Positions 1 to 9,761 are shown, counted from the stretch's first letter. The stretch is DNA of 64,000 nt from Sphingobium sp. CR2-8 (GCF_035818615.1 NZ_JAYKZY010000002.1:2296501-2360500), one strand, 5' to 3'. The notes: a model not told the origin generated them from the letters alone. Numbers and translations are program-made.

Positions 1-504
1 CATTGCCATAGATAGGGCGTCGCGGTCCACAGGCAAGACGTTGCCCGCCAAATCACTGCCTTCCGCTTCCCGTCCGACGCGCAGCGCCTGGTCCAGTTTG
101 CGGTTGCCGTCGGCCGCCGCATCGGCGGCGTGGAGCAGCAATTGCACCTGCCCCTTGCGGCAGGCGACGTCGATCTTTTCGGAACCGGTCAGCAGCATCG
201 ACGCGCGCGACTCCAGCCCCAGCCGGTCCAAAAATGTCTTGCGCAGCCCCGCCTCGATCATGGCGGGCAGGTCGGCGGGAATGTCGAGCGCACCGTCCTT
301 GAACGAACGGGCGAGCGCGCCCTTGAGCTTGCCCTTGGCCAGCGCGGCTTCCAGTTCGGCGCGCGACACGCCGATCCATGCGCCACGCCCCGGTGCCTTG
401 GCGCGGATGTCGGGCAGCACCTGCCCCTCCGGCCCGATCGCCAGGCGGATCAGCGCTTGCGGGTCGGCGCGGTCGCCGGTCAATATGCATTTGCGTTCGG
501 TCAT
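1..504 (-). CDS. ylxR: YlxR/DUF448 RNA-binding protein (partial)
   Basis: The visible 168 residues run off the window's left edge. The N-terminal ~80 residues match the YlxR (DUF448) fold, starting MTERKCILTGD and carrying the GRGAWIG motif near residue 45. The part after residue ~90 looks like the L7Ae-type RNA-binding domain that alphaproteobacteria fuse to YlxR. YlxR lies between nusA and infB in most bacteria and binds RNA or RNase P. Here it is downstream of nusA, with one tautomerase gene between them, so infB is expected just outside the window. The start at 504 gives the conserved N-terminus. The longer frame 53-538 on the same strand is a shadow. Confidence 0.88.
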   Translation of the reverse strand, partial: MTERKCILTGDRADPQALIRLAIGPEGQVLPDIRAKAPGRGAWIGVSRAELEAALAKGKLKGALARSFKDGALDIPADLPAMIEAGLRKTFLDRLGLESRASMLLTGSEKIDVACRKGQVQLLLHAADAAADGNRKLDQALRVGREAEGSDLAGNVLPVDRDALSMAM

Positions 505-567
505 GCGTGCCCCTCCGCCAAAACGGATGAAAGGGCAAGGCCGACGCTGTCGAGAGGCGCTATTCTC

Positions 568-810
568 TCATCGGGGAGTGTCCGCAACATAGGCGTCCTC
601 CCTTATAAGAGGGGCAGGTGCGGGCGCGCGATCTGCAAGCAGCACGCCACCCGCGGCATAATTGTCGAGGCTGAGTTCGGTGATGTTGATCTGCACGGCA
701 GCCGCCGGCTTTCCCAGCCGCTCCACGAGCGACCGGGTGACGTCGGCAACCAGCGCGGCTTTCTGCTCGCGGGTCACGGCGCCAGCCAGACGGATATCAA
801 CGAACGGCAT
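568..810 (-). CDS. 4-oxalocrotonate tautomerase-like protein
   Basis: This 80-residue protein begins MPFVDIRLAG. Once Met is removed it exposes Pro1, the catalytic base of the 4-oxalocrotonate tautomerase superfamily. The remainder (REQKAALVADVTRSLVERLGK, VQINITE) fits the beta-alpha-beta 4-OT monomer, though 80 residues is a little longer than the classic ~62. The physiological substrate cannot be told from sequence. It begins 5 bases after the nusA stop and precedes ylxR on the same strand, so it is probably cotranscribed with them. That is an unusual place for a metabolic enzyme. Confidence 0.85.
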   Translation of the reverse strand: MPFVDIRLAGAVTREQKAALVADVTRSLVERLGKPAAAVQINITELSLDNYAAGGVLLADRAPAPAPLIREDAYVADTPR

Positions 811-815
811 CTGCT

Positions 816-2390
816 TTACGCTTCCTCATCCTCAAACCAATGCGCGCGGGCAGCCATGATGATCTCATTGCCCTGCTCGTCCGACAGGCCATAGGCGGCC
901 AATATGCCACCCTTGTCCTCGGCGCCGCTGTCGGATTTGCGGCGACGCTGATCGATGCGCTTCTTCTGCACCAGTTCGTCGGTGGCAAGGTCGGCCAGAT
1001 CGTCCAGCGTCTTGATGCCCGCCTTGCCCAGCGTCACCAGCATGGCTTCGGTCAGATGCGGCATGCCGGCCAGTGCGTCCTCGACGCCCAGATTGGTACG
1101 CTCTTCACGGGCAGCGGCCTCGCGGCGCTCCAGCGCTTCCAACGCGCGATTCTGCAATTCGCCGGCCAGTTCGTCGTCGAAGCCCTCGATCGAGGCGAGT
1201 TCGTCGATCTCGACATAGGCGACTTCTTCCAGCTCGCCGAAGCCTTCGGCGACCAGCAGCTGCGACAGCGTCTCGTCCACGTCCAGTTCGTTCTGGAACA
1301 GTTCGGAACGGCTGACGAATTCCTTCTGGCGCTTTTCGCTGGCGTCGGCTTCGGTCATGATGTCGATCGCCTTGCCGGTCAGCTGGCTGGCGAGGCGGAC
1401 ATTCTGGCCGCGACGACCGATGGCGAGCGACAACTGATCGTCGGGGACGACGACTTCGATCCGCTCTTCTTCCTCATCGATGACGACGCGGCTGACCTGG
1501 GCAGGCTGCAACGCGTTGACGACGAAAGTCGCGGTATCTTCCGACCAGGGGATGATGTCGATCTTTTCGCCCTGCATTTCCTGCACGACGGCCTGGACGC
1601 GGCTGCCCTTCATGCCGACGCAGGCGCCGACCGGATCGATGCTGCTGTCGCGGCTGATGACGCCGATCTTGGCGCGGCTGCCCGGATCGCGGGCGGCGGC
1701 CATGATGGTGATGACGCCGTCGTAGATTTCGGGGACTTCCTGCGCGAACAGCTTCTTCATGAATTCGGGATGCGCGCGGCTGAGGAAAATCTGCGGCCCG
1801 CGATTTTCGCGGCGGACGTTCAGCACGACCGACCGGATGCGGTCGCCGACGCGGACGACTTCGCGCGGGATCTGCTGGTCGCGGCGGATGACGCCTTCGG
1901 CGCGACCGAGGTTCACGACGACATGGCCGAACTCGACCGATTTGACGACGCCGGTGATGATCTCACCCACGCGATCCTTATATTCTTCATGCTGGCGCTC
2001 GCGCTCGGCGTCGCGGACCTTCTGGAAGATCACCTGCTTGGCCGACTGGGCGTCGATGCGGCCCAGGTCGATCGCGGGCAGCGGGTCGACGATGAAGTCG
2101 CCGATCACGGCGTCCTTCTTGAGCTTCTGCCCGGCCTTCAGATCGACCTGCTTGAAATAATCCTCGACCAGTTCGACCACTTCGACCACGCGCCACAGGC
2201 GCAGGTCGCCGGTTTCCGGGTCCAGCTTCGCACGAATGTCGTTTTCGGCGCCGTAGCGCGCGCGGGCGGCGCGCTGGATCGCGTCTTCCATCGCTTCGAT
2301 AACGATCGCCTTGTCGATCATCTTTTCGGAGGCGACGCTGTTGGCGATCGCGATCAGTTCGGCCCGATTGGCGGAAATGGCGTTGGCCAT
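816..2390 (-). CDS. nusA: Transcription termination/antitermination factor NusA
   Basis: This 524-residue protein has the full NusA layout. The N-terminal RNA-polymerase-binding domain is ~1-130. The S1 domain is ~141-205 (GEIITGVVKSVEFG). Two KH domains follow, with GMKGSR near 260 and IGRRGQN near 325. The C-terminus is acidic with helix-hairpin-helix-like repeats (~370-524), as in alphaproteobacteria. NusA modulates pausing, termination and rRNA antitermination. It follows rimP by 14 bases in the conserved rimP-nusA order. No strong Shine-Dalgarno is visible before the ATG. Confidence 0.98.
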   Translation of the reverse strand: MANAISANRAELIAIANSVASEKMIDKAIVIEAMEDAIQRAARARYGAENDIRAKLDPETGDLRLWRVVEVVELVEDYFKQVDLKAGQKLKKDAVIGDFIVDPLPAIDLGRIDAQSAKQVIFQKVRDAERERQHEEYKDRVGEIITGVVKSVEFGHVVVNLGRAEGVIRRDQQIPREVVRVGDRIRSVVLNVRRENRGPQIFLSRAHPEFMKKLFAQEVPEIYDGVITIMAAARDPGSRAKIGVISRDSSIDPVGACVGMKGSRVQAVVQEMQGEKIDIIPWSEDTATFVVNALQPAQVSRVVIDEEEERIEVVVPDDQLSLAIGRRGQNVRLASQLTGKAIDIMTEADASEKRQKEFVSRSELFQNELDVDETLSQLLVAEGFGELEEVAYVEIDELASIEGFDDELAGELQNRALEALERREAAAREERTNLGVEDALAGMPHLTEAMLVTLGKAGIKTLDDLADLATDELVQKKRIDQRRRKSDSGAEDKGGILAAYGLSDEQGNEIIMAARAHWFEDEEA

Positions 2391-2404
2391 GGCTTTATGA
2401 ACCC

Positions 2405-2929
2405 TTATTCTTCGGTTTCAAAATCATCCGCCCCATCGGAGGAAAGCGGCATTGTAGCAGAAAGAAGCGCGTCGGTCAGCAGCAGCTTCGCGTCGCTGAC
2501 CAGTGCGAAAGGAATGACGACGTCGCCACTCTTCACATCGGTAAACAATATGTCGTCGCCATCGACGCCGTTCAGGACGCCGCGAAAGCTCTTGCGGCCA
2601 TCGACGACCTCGGTAGCGGTAATCTTGGCTTCATGGCCCGACCATTCGAGGAAGTCGTGCAGGCGGGTCAGCGGCCGGTCGATGCCGGGCGAACTGACTT
2701 CCAGCCGATAGGCTTCCTCGATCGGATCGACTTCATCGAACAGATCGGAAAGGCGGCGTGAGATGGCGGCGCAATCCTCGATCACCAATTGCTTGGTCCT
2801 GGGATCTTCGGCCATGATCTGGAGCGTATGCTCGTCCCCCGAGCCGAACAGCTTGACCCGCACGAGGTCGAAACCCATGGCCTTCACCTCGGGTTCGATC
2901 AATGCAGTCAGTTGGGCGATGTCCGCCAT
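2405..2929 (-). CDS. rimP: Ribosome maturation factor RimP
   Basis: A 174-residue protein for 30S subunit maturation. The N-terminal domain carries EPEVKAMGFDLVRVKL and the typical YRLEVSSPGIDRPL motif near residues 85-98. An SH3-like C-terminal domain follows (KITATEVVDGRKSFRGVL). The reading frame stays open to 3427, but the ATG at 2929 is chosen because a GGAG ribosome site lies about 6 bases upstream and the protein then has normal RimP length. It is the first gene of the rimP-nusA operon. Confidence 0.95.
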   Translation of the reverse strand: MADIAQLTALIEPEVKAMGFDLVRVKLFGSGDEHTLQIMAEDPRTKQLVIEDCAAISRRLSDLFDEVDPIEEAYRLEVSSPGIDRPLTRLHDFLEWSGHEAKITATEVVDGRKSFRGVLNGVDGDDILFTDVKSGDVVIPFALVSDAKLLLTDALLSATMPLSSDGADDFETEE

Positions 2930-3116
2930 GCAATCTCCGGAAAACTCTATGCGCGCTTCCCGCGCCGCAAGCGTCTCGCTTGCGACCCTGACATGTTTGA
3001 CGATGTAAGGAAGCAAGGCCGATATAGGCACGCGTCGCGAAATCTGCAACATTATTCGTCCCCGATCATTCCTTGCGCACAATCCCGTGCCCCACATCCC
3101 CGAGATGGAGACATAG

Positions 3117-4247
3117 ATGCGCCATTTGACGCTCACCGCCCTCCCCCTGCTGCTGATCGCCTGTTCGGGCGAAGGGGCCAACAGCCAGACGCCCGCGTCC
3201 GGCGATAAGCCGTTCAAGGTCGCGACCATCGCCGATTTCGACTCGCCCTGGGCCATGACCTTCCTGCCGGACGGCCGCGCGCTGGTGACGGAAAAGGCGG
3301 GTGAGATGATCCTGTTCGATCCCAAGAACGGCACCAAGATCCCGGTCGCGGGCATCCCAAAGGTCGACAGCGCAGGACAGGGCGCGCTGATGGACGTCGT
3401 CCCGTCGCCGACCTTCGCCAAAGACAAGGCGATCTATTTCAGCTTTTCGGAGGAACGGGACGGGGTCAAGGGCGTGGCGCTCGCCAAGGGCGCGTTCAAC
3501 CAGGCGAGCGACGGCACGACGAAGCTGGACGGCGTCACCGTGATCTTTCGCGCCAGCCCCTATGTCGACGGGGACGGCCATTATAGCGGGCGCATCGCCT
3601 TTTCCCCCGACGGCAAATATCTGTTCTTCACCAATGGCGAGCGGCAGAAATTCGATCCTGCGCAAGACCCCAAGGCGACGCTGGGCAAGGTGCTGCGCCT
3701 GAACCTGGACGGCACGCCTGCGGCGGGCAATCCGCTCGCAGCCAAGGGCTTCAACCCTGCCATCTGGTCCTACGGCCATCGCAACCTGCTTGGGCTGGCT
3801 TTCAATTCGGCGGGACGTTTGTGGGAACAGGAAATGGGGCCGAAGGGCGGGGACGAGGTGAACCTCATCAAGCCCGGCCTGAATTACGGCTGGCCCAAGG
3901 CGTCGAACGGCAGCCATTATGATGGCCGCGACATTCCCGATCACAAGCCCGGCGACGGCTTTGAAGCGCCCAAGGTCTGGTGGAATCCGGTCATCTCGCC
4001 CGGCGGCCTGCTCTATTATTCGGGCGACCTGTTCCCGGCGTGGAAGGGATCGCTGTTCATCGGTGGCCTGTCCAGCCAATCGCTGGTGCGGGTAAAGCTG
4101 GACGGCGAGAAGGCGTCGAAGGCCGACCAGTGGGACATGGGCGCACGCATCCGCGAAGTGGAGCAAGGGCCGGACGGCGCGCTGTGGCTGCTGGAAGATG
4201 GCGGCAAGTCGCAGGGGCGGCTGCTGAAGCTGACGCCGGCAAAGTGA
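3117..4247 (+). CDS. PQQ-dependent sugar dehydrogenase, lipoprotein
   Basis: A 376-residue protein of the soluble glucose/aldose sugar dehydrogenase (YliI-like) family. These are six-bladed beta-propellers that oxidise aldoses with PQQ in the periplasm. A lipoprotein signal is visible: hydrophobic residues 5-14 then LIAC, with Cys16 the likely lipidated residue. Family motifs include the N-terminal PWAMTFLPDGR, the YGHRNLLGLAF His/Arg motif near residue 220, and GGDEVNLI plus NYGWP after it. The start has a GGAG site 6 bases upstream. It stands alone, divergent from rimP. No pqq biosynthesis genes are in the window, so it may rely on PQQ made elsewhere or imported. Confidence 0.92.
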   Translation: MRHLTLTALPLLLIACSGEGANSQTPASGDKPFKVATIADFDSPWAMTFLPDGRALVTEKAGEMILFDPKNGTKIPVAGIPKVDSAGQGALMDVVPSPTFAKDKAIYFSFSEERDGVKGVALAKGAFNQASDGTTKLDGVTVIFRASPYVDGDGHYSGRIAFSPDGKYLFFTNGERQKFDPAQDPKATLGKVLRLNLDGTPAAGNPLAAKGFNPAIWSYGHRNLLGLAFNSAGRLWEQEMGPKGGDEVNLIKPGLNYGWPKASNGSHYDGRDIPDHKPGDGFEAPKVWWNPVISPGGLLYYSGDLFPAWKGSLFIGGLSSQSLVRVKLDGEKASKADQWDMGARIREVEQGPDGALWLLEDGGKSQGRLLKLTPAK

Positions 4248-4296
4248 CAGGCGCGCCTGTCAGAATAGAGGTCAGCACATATATGTAGTCGACACT

Positions 4297-4362
4297 GTTC
4301 CCCGGCGCAGGCCGGGGCCCAGTTCTAAGGATGGGACTGGACCCCGGCCTGCGCCGGAGAAC
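4297..4362. repeat. REP-like doublet, family A (inverted arms)
   Basis: Left arm TTCCCCGGCGCAGGCCGGGG and right arm CCCCGGCCTGCGCCGG form an inverted pair separated by ~14 bases, and each arm is itself palindromic. The same unit recurs at 14395, 22387, 26205, 28886, 50141 and 51847. It lies between the convergent sugar dehydrogenase and pyrG genes. Confidence 0.85.
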
Positions 4363-4383
4363 GCCCTCGCGACGGCTTGCCCC

Positions 4384-4490
4384 CTAGAGCATTTTCGAAG
4401 CAGATGGCGTCATCTGCTGGCTTGTAAAATGCAGAAAACAAAGAACAACCAGAGCATGATCCGATCCTGTATGATCGGATTATGCTCTAG
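4384..4490. repeat. CTAGAGCAT-bounded palindromic element
   Basis: CTAGAGCAT at 4384 is inverted as ATGCTCTAG at 4482, so the ~107-base unit has inverted ends. Inside it, 4451-4488 folds into a strong hairpin (AGAGCAT-ATCCGATC against GATCGGAT-ATGCTCT). It lies just downstream of pyrG and could also end pyrG transcription. It is a small non-coding repeat, distinct from family A. Confidence 0.6.
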
Positions 4491-4524
4491 TCTCAAACAA
4501 CGCCGTGCCGGTGAGCAGATGGCA

Positions 4525-6156
4525 TTACACCAACCGGCTCTGCTTGACCGCCGCTTCGATGAAGCTGGCGAATAGCGGGTGCGGGTCAAAAGGTTTGGAT
4601 TTGAGTTCCGGGTGGAACTGCACGCCCACGAACCAGGGGTGGTCGGGCCGCTCGACGATTTCGGGCAACGTGCCATCCGGCGACATGCCCGAGAAGATCA
4701 GGCCGCCCTTTTCCAGCGGTTCGCGATAACCGGCGTTGACTTCATAGCGATGACGGTGCCGTTCGCTGATGTCGTTGGTGCCGTATATACCCGCGACGAC
4801 GCTGTTGCCGTCCAGCTTTGCGGGATAGGCGCCCAGGCGCATCGTGCCGCCCAGATCGGTGTCGGCGGTCCGCTTCTGCAAGCCTTCCTTGCCCATCCAT
4901 TCGGTGATGAGGCCGACGACCGGTTCGGGCGTCTCGCCAAATTCGGTGGTGGACGCCTGCGCGATCCCCGCCGTGTGCCGTGCGCCCTCGATACAGGCCA
5001 TCTGCATGCCCAGGCAAATGCCGAAGAAGGGCACATTGCGTTCGCGCGCGAACTTGACCAATTCGATCTTGCCTTCCGATCCGCGCACGCCAAAGCCGCC
5101 GGGGACCAGAATGCCGTGCATCGGCTCCAGGCTGGAGACGATGTCGTCGCCCTTTTCGAACAGCTCCGCGTCGATCCACTTGACCTTGACCTTCACCCGA
5201 TTGGCGAGGCCGCCATGGTTGAGCGCTTCGTAAAGCGACTTATAGGCGTCGAGCAGGCCGACATATTTGCCGACGACGCCGATCGTCACTTCGCCTTCGG
5301 GGTTCTGCTGGCGATCCATGATGTCGTCCCAGCGTTCCAGCTGGGGCACGGGCGCATCCTGGATGCCGAAGGCGCGCAGCACTTCCTCGTCCAGCCCTTC
5401 GGCATGATATTGATGCGGCACGGCATAGATGCTGCTGGCGTCCAGCGCGGGGATGACCGCTTCGGGGCGCACGTTGCAGAACAAAGCGATCTTCTTGCGC
5501 TCGCTGTCGGGCAGCGGATGTTCGCAGCGGCAGAGCAAAATATCGGGCTGGATGCCGAGCGAGGTCAGGTCGCGCACGCTGCGCTGGGTCGGCTTGGTCT
5601 TCAGCTCACCCGCCGCGGCGATATAGGGCACCAGCGTCACATGGACGAAGATCGACTGGCCGCGATCCAGGTCGTTATGCAACTGGCGAATCGCCTCCAT
5701 GAAAGGCAGCGATTCGATGTCGCCCACGGTGCCGCCGATTTCGCACAGGACGAAATCCAGATCTTCGGTGTCGGCGGTGGCGAACGCCTTGATCTCATCG
5801 GTGACGTGCGGGATGACCTGCACCGTCGCGCCCAGATAGTCGCCGCGCCGTTCGCGCTGGATGATCGTCTGGTAGACGCGGCCCTGCGTCACATTGTCGC
5901 TCTGGCGCGCGGACACGCCGGTGAAGCGCTCATAATGGCCCAGGTCCAGGTCGGTTTCCGCCCCGTCGTCCGTCACATAGACTTCGCCATGCTGATATGG
6001 CGACATCGTGCCCGGATCAACGTTGAGATAGGGGTCGAATTTCCGGATTCGCACACGGAAACCTCGTGCCTGCAACAAAGCTGCAAGCGAAGCGGCCATC
6101 AGGCCCTTGCCAAGCGAGGAGACCACGCCGCCGGTGATGAAAATATACCGCGTCAT
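4525..6156 (-). CDS. pyrG: CTP synthase
   Basis: A full-length 543-residue CTP synthase, converting UTP to CTP with glutamine as nitrogen donor. The N-terminal synthetase domain opens with the conserved [14 protein letters not shown]-loop (~residues 6-18). The C-terminal class I glutamine amidotransferase has the nucleophile in GICLGMQ (~residue 380) and the His/Glu pair in VQFHPE (~515). Upstream on the same strand is secG, then tpiA. Confidence 0.98.
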   Translation of the reverse strand: MTRYIFITGGVVSSLGKGLMAASLAALLQARGFRVRIRKFDPYLNVDPGTMSPYQHGEVYVTDDGAETDLDLGHYERFTGVSARQSDNVTQGRVYQTIIQRERRGDYLGATVQVIPHVTDEIKAFATADTEDLDFVLCEIGGTVGDIESLPFMEAIRQLHNDLDRGQSIFVHVTLVPYIAAAGELKTKPTQRSVRDLTSLGIQPDILLCRCEHPLPDSERKKIALFCNVRPEAVIPALDASSIYAVPHQYHAEGLDEEVLRAFGIQDAPVPQLERWDDIMDRQQNPEGEVTIGVVGKYVGLLDAYKSLYEALNHGGLANRVKVKVKWIDAELFEKGDDIVSSLEPMHGILVPGGFGVRGSEGKIELVKFARERNVPFFGICLGMQMACIEGARHTAGIAQASTTEFGETPEPVVGLITEWMGKEGLQKRTADTDLGGTMRLGAYPAKLDGNSVVAGIYGTNDISERHRHRYEVNAGYREPLEKGGLIFSGMSPDGTLPEIVERPDHPWFVGVQFHPELKSKPFDPHPLFASFIEAAVKQSRLV

Positions 6157-6246
6157 GGGAGGAGAGGCTTAGCCTTTCGGAACAGCAAAGGGCAAGCGCG
6201 CGAATCCACGCGCGCTTAAAAAAGATCGAAAAGATCGGTGAGAGGT

Positions 6247-6624
6247 TTAGTTGGCGAGCGGAACCGCGCCGTTGGACGCAGGCGCGGACGCCGCGTTGCT
6301 GGCCGCACCGGCCAGCGGATCGGCATTACCGGCCGGGGCAGGCGCGTTCTGCGTCGCAGGCGCCTGGCGCACCAGCGAGGTGTCGATGTCGCTGGGCGCG
6401 TGCCGCACCGACGCGATCACCGCCATCACGATCGACAGCAATACGAAGATGCTGGCGAGCACCGTGGTCGACCGGGTCAGGAAATCCGCCGCGCCGCGCG
6501 CCGACATCAGGCCCGCCGGGCTGCCGCCCACGCCAAGGCCCCCGCCTTCCGACTTCTGCATCAGGATGACGGCAACCAGCAGGGCCGCAATAATGGCCTG
6601 AACGACGAGGAGGAAGGTGAACAT
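6247..6624 (-). CDS. secG: Preprotein translocase subunit SecG
   Basis: A 125-residue inner-membrane subunit of SecYEG. The first membrane helix is ~2-24. The conserved cytosolic loop KSEGGGLGVGG lies at ~24-34, followed by the SARGAADFLTRST motif, and the second helix is ~50-72. The Ala/Pro-rich tail (~75-125) is common in alphaproteobacterial SecG. It sits between pyrG and tpiA, the usual tpiA-secG-pyrG order. Confidence 0.95.
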   Translation of the reverse strand: MFTFLLVVQAIIAALLVAVILMQKSEGGGLGVGGSPAGLMSARGAADFLTRSTTVLASIFVLLSIVMAVIASVRHAPSDIDTSLVRQAPATQNAPAPAGNADPLAGAASNAASAPASNGAVPLAN

Positions 6625-6721
6625 GCGACGATGTGTCCGGTATTATGGGGTGCGTTGGCGCGCACATAGCGAGGATGGCGGTTGGGGGCAACCGTTGCGC
6701 CGCCTCACCTTCCTCATCTTC

Positions 6722-6809
6722 GTCATGCTGAACGCGTTTCAGCATCCATCTCGCCTCCGCGTCCTGGGGCCAAGAGGAGGAATGGACCCTGAAACAGGTT
6801 CAGGGTGAC
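6722..6809. repeat. REP-like doublet, family B
   Basis: The left arm (CATGCTGAAC...GTTTCAGCATCC) and right arm (GGACCCTGAAAC...GTTCAGGGTGAC) are inverted relative to each other and individually palindromic. A second member lies at 11299-11452. It fills most of the secG-tpiA gap. Confidence 0.8.
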
Positions 6810-6837
6810 GAAGAGTGGGGATTGGACACCATGATAT

Positions 6838-7599
6838 TCAAGCCGCCGCCGTCACCTTGTTGTCCGCCGCCTCGATGATCGGCGCGAATTTCGCCGCGGT
6901 CAGGCTTGCGCCGCCGATCAGGCCGCCGTCGACATCCGCGATTGCCAGCAATTCGGCCGCATTGGCGCCGTTCATCGACCCGCCATAGAGGATGCGCATC
7001 TTCGCCGCCTCGTCCCCGATCCGCGTCGCGAGCGCGGCGCGCAGGGCCGCATGCATCGTCGCCACCGCCTCCATCGTCGGGATGCGGCCGGTGCCGATCG
7101 CCCAGATGGGTTCATAGGCCACCGCCAGCCAGTCCGCCGCCGCGCCATCGGGCAACGACGCCAGCAACTGCGCCGACACCACGGCTTCGGCGTCGCCCGC
7201 GTCGCGCACGTCCAGGCTTTCGCCCACGCATAATATGACCTTCAGGCCCGCCGCCTTCGCCGCCAGCGCCTTGGCCGCGATGTCGGCATTGGTTTCGCCG
7301 CGCGCCTCGCGCCGTTCGCTATGGCCGGTGATGACCCAGGTCGCGCCCGCTTCGGCCAGCATTTCGGCCGAGAGCGAACCGGTATAGGCCCCGCTCATGT
7401 CCATATGGCAGTTCTGCGCGCCGATGAACGCCGCGCCGCGCCGTTCCGACCCCGCCATGATGAGCGTCGCGGGCAGGCATAGCCCGACCTCGACCGCCGG
7501 ATGCGCGGCCGCCAGATCGCCGATCGCCTCCACTTCGTCCAGATGCTCGCGCATCCCGTTCATCTTCCAATTGCCGACAACCAGCTTGCACCTGCTCAT
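6838..7599 (-). CDS. tpiA: Triosephosphate isomerase
   Basis: A 253-residue glycolytic enzyme interconverting dihydroxyacetone phosphate and glyceraldehyde 3-phosphate. Catalytic features are all present: GNWKMNG with the active-site Lys near residue 12, the electrophilic His in ITGHSERR (~95), and the catalytic Glu in AYEPIWAIGTG (~165). The phosphate loop YGGSMNG follows. It is divergent from ppiD. Confidence 0.98.
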   Translation of the reverse strand: MSRCKLVVGNWKMNGMREHLDEVEAIGDLAAAHPAVEVGLCLPATLIMAGSERRGAAFIGAQNCHMDMSGAYTGSLSAEMLAEAGATWVITGHSERREARGETNADIAAKALAAKAAGLKVILCVGESLDVRDAGDAEAVVSAQLLASLPDGAAADWLAVAYEPIWAIGTGRIPTMEAVATMHAALRAALATRIGDEAAKMRILYGGSMNGANAAELLAIADVDGGLIGGASLTAAKFAPIIEAADNKVTAAA

Positions 7600-7811
7600 C
7601 CGCCTGTTCCCCCATCATGAGATGTGATTATTGCCGCACGATGCGCCGGGCGATCCGCCGCGTCCCTCTTATCGAGGCGCGTCTCCCCGGATCGTCCGGC
7701 GCTGATACAGGGCGATGAACGGCGCTCGCGCATTTGTCCAGCCCAAGCCTTGCCGCGACGCGCATCCGCCCTTAAAGCGGGCCGCCATATCGCCGCTATT
7801 CTGGAACCCCC

Positions 7812-9761
7812 ATGCTTTCTGTCTTTCGCAGCTTCATCCGATCGAAATTCGGCGCGATCTTCGCCGTCCTCTTCCTGGGGGTGATCGCCGCGGCCTTCAT
7901 CATGGGGGATCTGACCAGCGGCAAGTTCGGCGGGTCGATCGGCGGTGGCGGCACCGCGGCGAAGGCGAAGGGCCTGACGCTCAGCCAGAACGAGTTTCAG
8001 GACCGCGTCCAGCGCGTGTTCGAAAATGCGCGGCGGTCCAATCCGGGCCTCCAGATCGGCGACTTCTTTGCGCAGGGCGGCGCGGCACAGGTATTCGACC
8101 AGCTGGTGGCGTCGCTGACGCTGCGCGCCTTTGCCGATCAGCAGGGCGTCCATATCTCCAAGCGTCTGGTGGACGCGCAGATCGCGCAGATCCCCGCCTT
8201 TCAGGATGCGGCCGGCAAGTTCAGCAACGAGAATTTCCGGGCGCTGCTGGTGCGCGAACGGCTGACCGAGCAGGCGCTGCGCGACGATATCAGCCGCGAA
8301 ATCCTCCAGCGCCAGCTGCTCGCCCCGGTGGGCCTGGGCGTCAAGCTGACCGACAGCATGGTCATGCCCTATGCCTCGCTCCTGCTGGAAGGGCGCCAGG
8401 GCACGGTCGCGGCAATTCCTGCCGTCGCCTTCCTCGACGACAAGAACCCCACCGATGCGCAACTGGCCGACTATTACAAGAAGAACGCCAGCCGCTTCAC
8501 GATCCCAGAACAGCGCCGCATTCGCTACGCCGTGATCGACGCCGAACGCTTCGCGCAGGCCGCCGCGCCGACCGACGCGGAGATCAGCGCCTATTACAAC
8601 CAGAACAAGGCCGCCTACGCCGCCAAGCAGCAGCGCAGCGTCGAACAACTGGTCCTGCCGACGCAGGCGGCGGCCAAGGCTATCGCCGACCAGGTGAAGG
8701 GCGGCAAGTCGCTGGCCGCCGCCGCGCAGGGCGCAGGCCTCGCCGTATCGACGCTGACCGACCAGAGCCGCGAGGCGCTCACTGCGTCGGCGGGCAAGGC
8801 CGTCGCCGACGCGGCGTTTGCGGGCAAGCAGGGCGATCTGATCGGCCCGGTGCGCGGGTCGCTGGGCTGGCTGCTGCTGCGCGTCACGGCAGCGAAGGAG
8901 ACCCCTGCCCGTTCGATCGCCGCGGCGCGTGAGGAGATCGTCGCGGCGTTGCGCGTGCAGAAGGAAAAACAGCTGCTGACCGACTTCACCGGCAAGATCG
9001 AGGATCAGGTCGGCAATGGCGACAGCTTCGAGGAAGTGGTGAAGGATAACGGCCTGAAGCTGGAAACAAGCCCGCTGGTCGTGTCGACCGGCAAGCAGGT
9101 CAAGGACGCCGCCTTCACCGCCGGGCCGGACCTGCAACCGCTGCTCGCCCCCGTCTTTGCGATGAGCGCGGACGATGACGCCCAGCTGATCCCGATCACC
9201 CCGGACAAGCGCTATGCGCTGGCCGCCCCGGGCGACATCGTCGCCGCCGCCCCGCCGCCGCTGGCCGAGGTCAAACAGCTGGTGCTGGCGCAATATAAGC
9301 TCAATGCCGGCAATCTGAAGGCGAAGGCGCTGGCCGAACAGATCCAGGCGAAGGTCGCCAAGGGCGCAAAACTGGCCGATGCCATCGCGCAGGCGGGCGT
9401 GAAGCTGCCCCCGGCGCAGACGCTGGGCGGCCGCCGCGCCGATATCATGCGCGGCGAGCAGCGTCCCCCGGCCGAGGTCGCCATTCTCTTTTCGATGGCG
9501 GCGAACACGGTCAAGACGCTGCCGATCGGTCAGGATCGCGGCTATTTCGTGGTGCAATTGAACAAGATCGAGCGCGGCGACGCCAAGGGCCAGCCCGAAT
9601 TGCTGAACCAGGTCCGTACCCAGCTCGCCGAAGTGGTGGGCCAGGAATATGGCCAGCAGTTCGAGCGCGCGGTCGAAAAGGATCTGGGCGTCACCCGCAA
9701 CGCGAAGGCCGTGGAACAGGTCCGCAGCGCACTGGCCGCCACGAACAGCGGCGAACAGTAA
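7812..9761 (+). CDS. Peptidylprolyl isomerase PpiD/SurA-like membrane chaperone
   Basis: A 649-residue protein with an N-terminal membrane anchor (~13-34, FGAIFAVLFLGVIAAAFIMG) and a large periplasmic part. The N-terminal SurA-like chaperone region is ~40-180. A parvulin-like region follows (~230-380), where the rotamase motifs are poorly conserved, and a helical C-terminus ends the protein. PpiD helps newly exported outer-membrane proteins leave the Sec channel. It is divergent from tpiA and immediately precedes trpE, a common sphingomonad pairing. Confidence 0.9.
   Translation: MLSVFRSFIRSKFGAIFAVLFLGVIAAAFIMGDLTSGKFGGSIGGGGTAAKAKGLTLSQNEFQDRVQRVFENARRSNPGLQIGDFFAQGGAAQVFDQLVASLTLRAFADQQGVHISKRLVDAQIAQIPAFQDAAGKFSNENFRALLVRERLTEQALRDDISREILQRQLLAPVGLGVKLTDSMVMPYASLLLEGRQGTVAAIPAVAFLDDKNPTDAQLADYYKKNASRFTIPEQRRIRYAVIDAERFAQAAAPTDAEISAYYNQNKAAYAAKQQRSVEQLVLPTQAAAKAIADQVKGGKSLAAAAQGAGLAVSTLTDQSREALTASAGKAVADAAFAGKQGDLIGPVRGSLGWLLLRVTAAKETPARSIAAAREEIVAALRVQKEKQLLTDFTGKIEDQVGNGDSFEEVVKDNGLKLETSPLVVSTGKQVKDAAFTAGPDLQPLLAPVFAMSADDDAQLIPITPDKRYALAAPGDIVAAAPPPLAEVKQLVLAQYKLNAGNLKAKALAEQIQAKVAKGAKLADAIAQAGVKLPPAQTLGGRRADIMRGEQRPPAEVAILFSMAANTVKTLPIGQDRGYFVVQLNKIERGDAKGQPELLNQVRTQLAEVVGQEYGQQFERAVEKDLGVTRNAKAVEQVRSALAATNSGEQ

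Noticed and set aside
840..2711. 623-residue plus-strand open frame opposite nusA and rimP
   Set aside because: It is antisense to two clear genes. The Asp/Ala/His-rich composition is the usual mirror of a high-GC gene.
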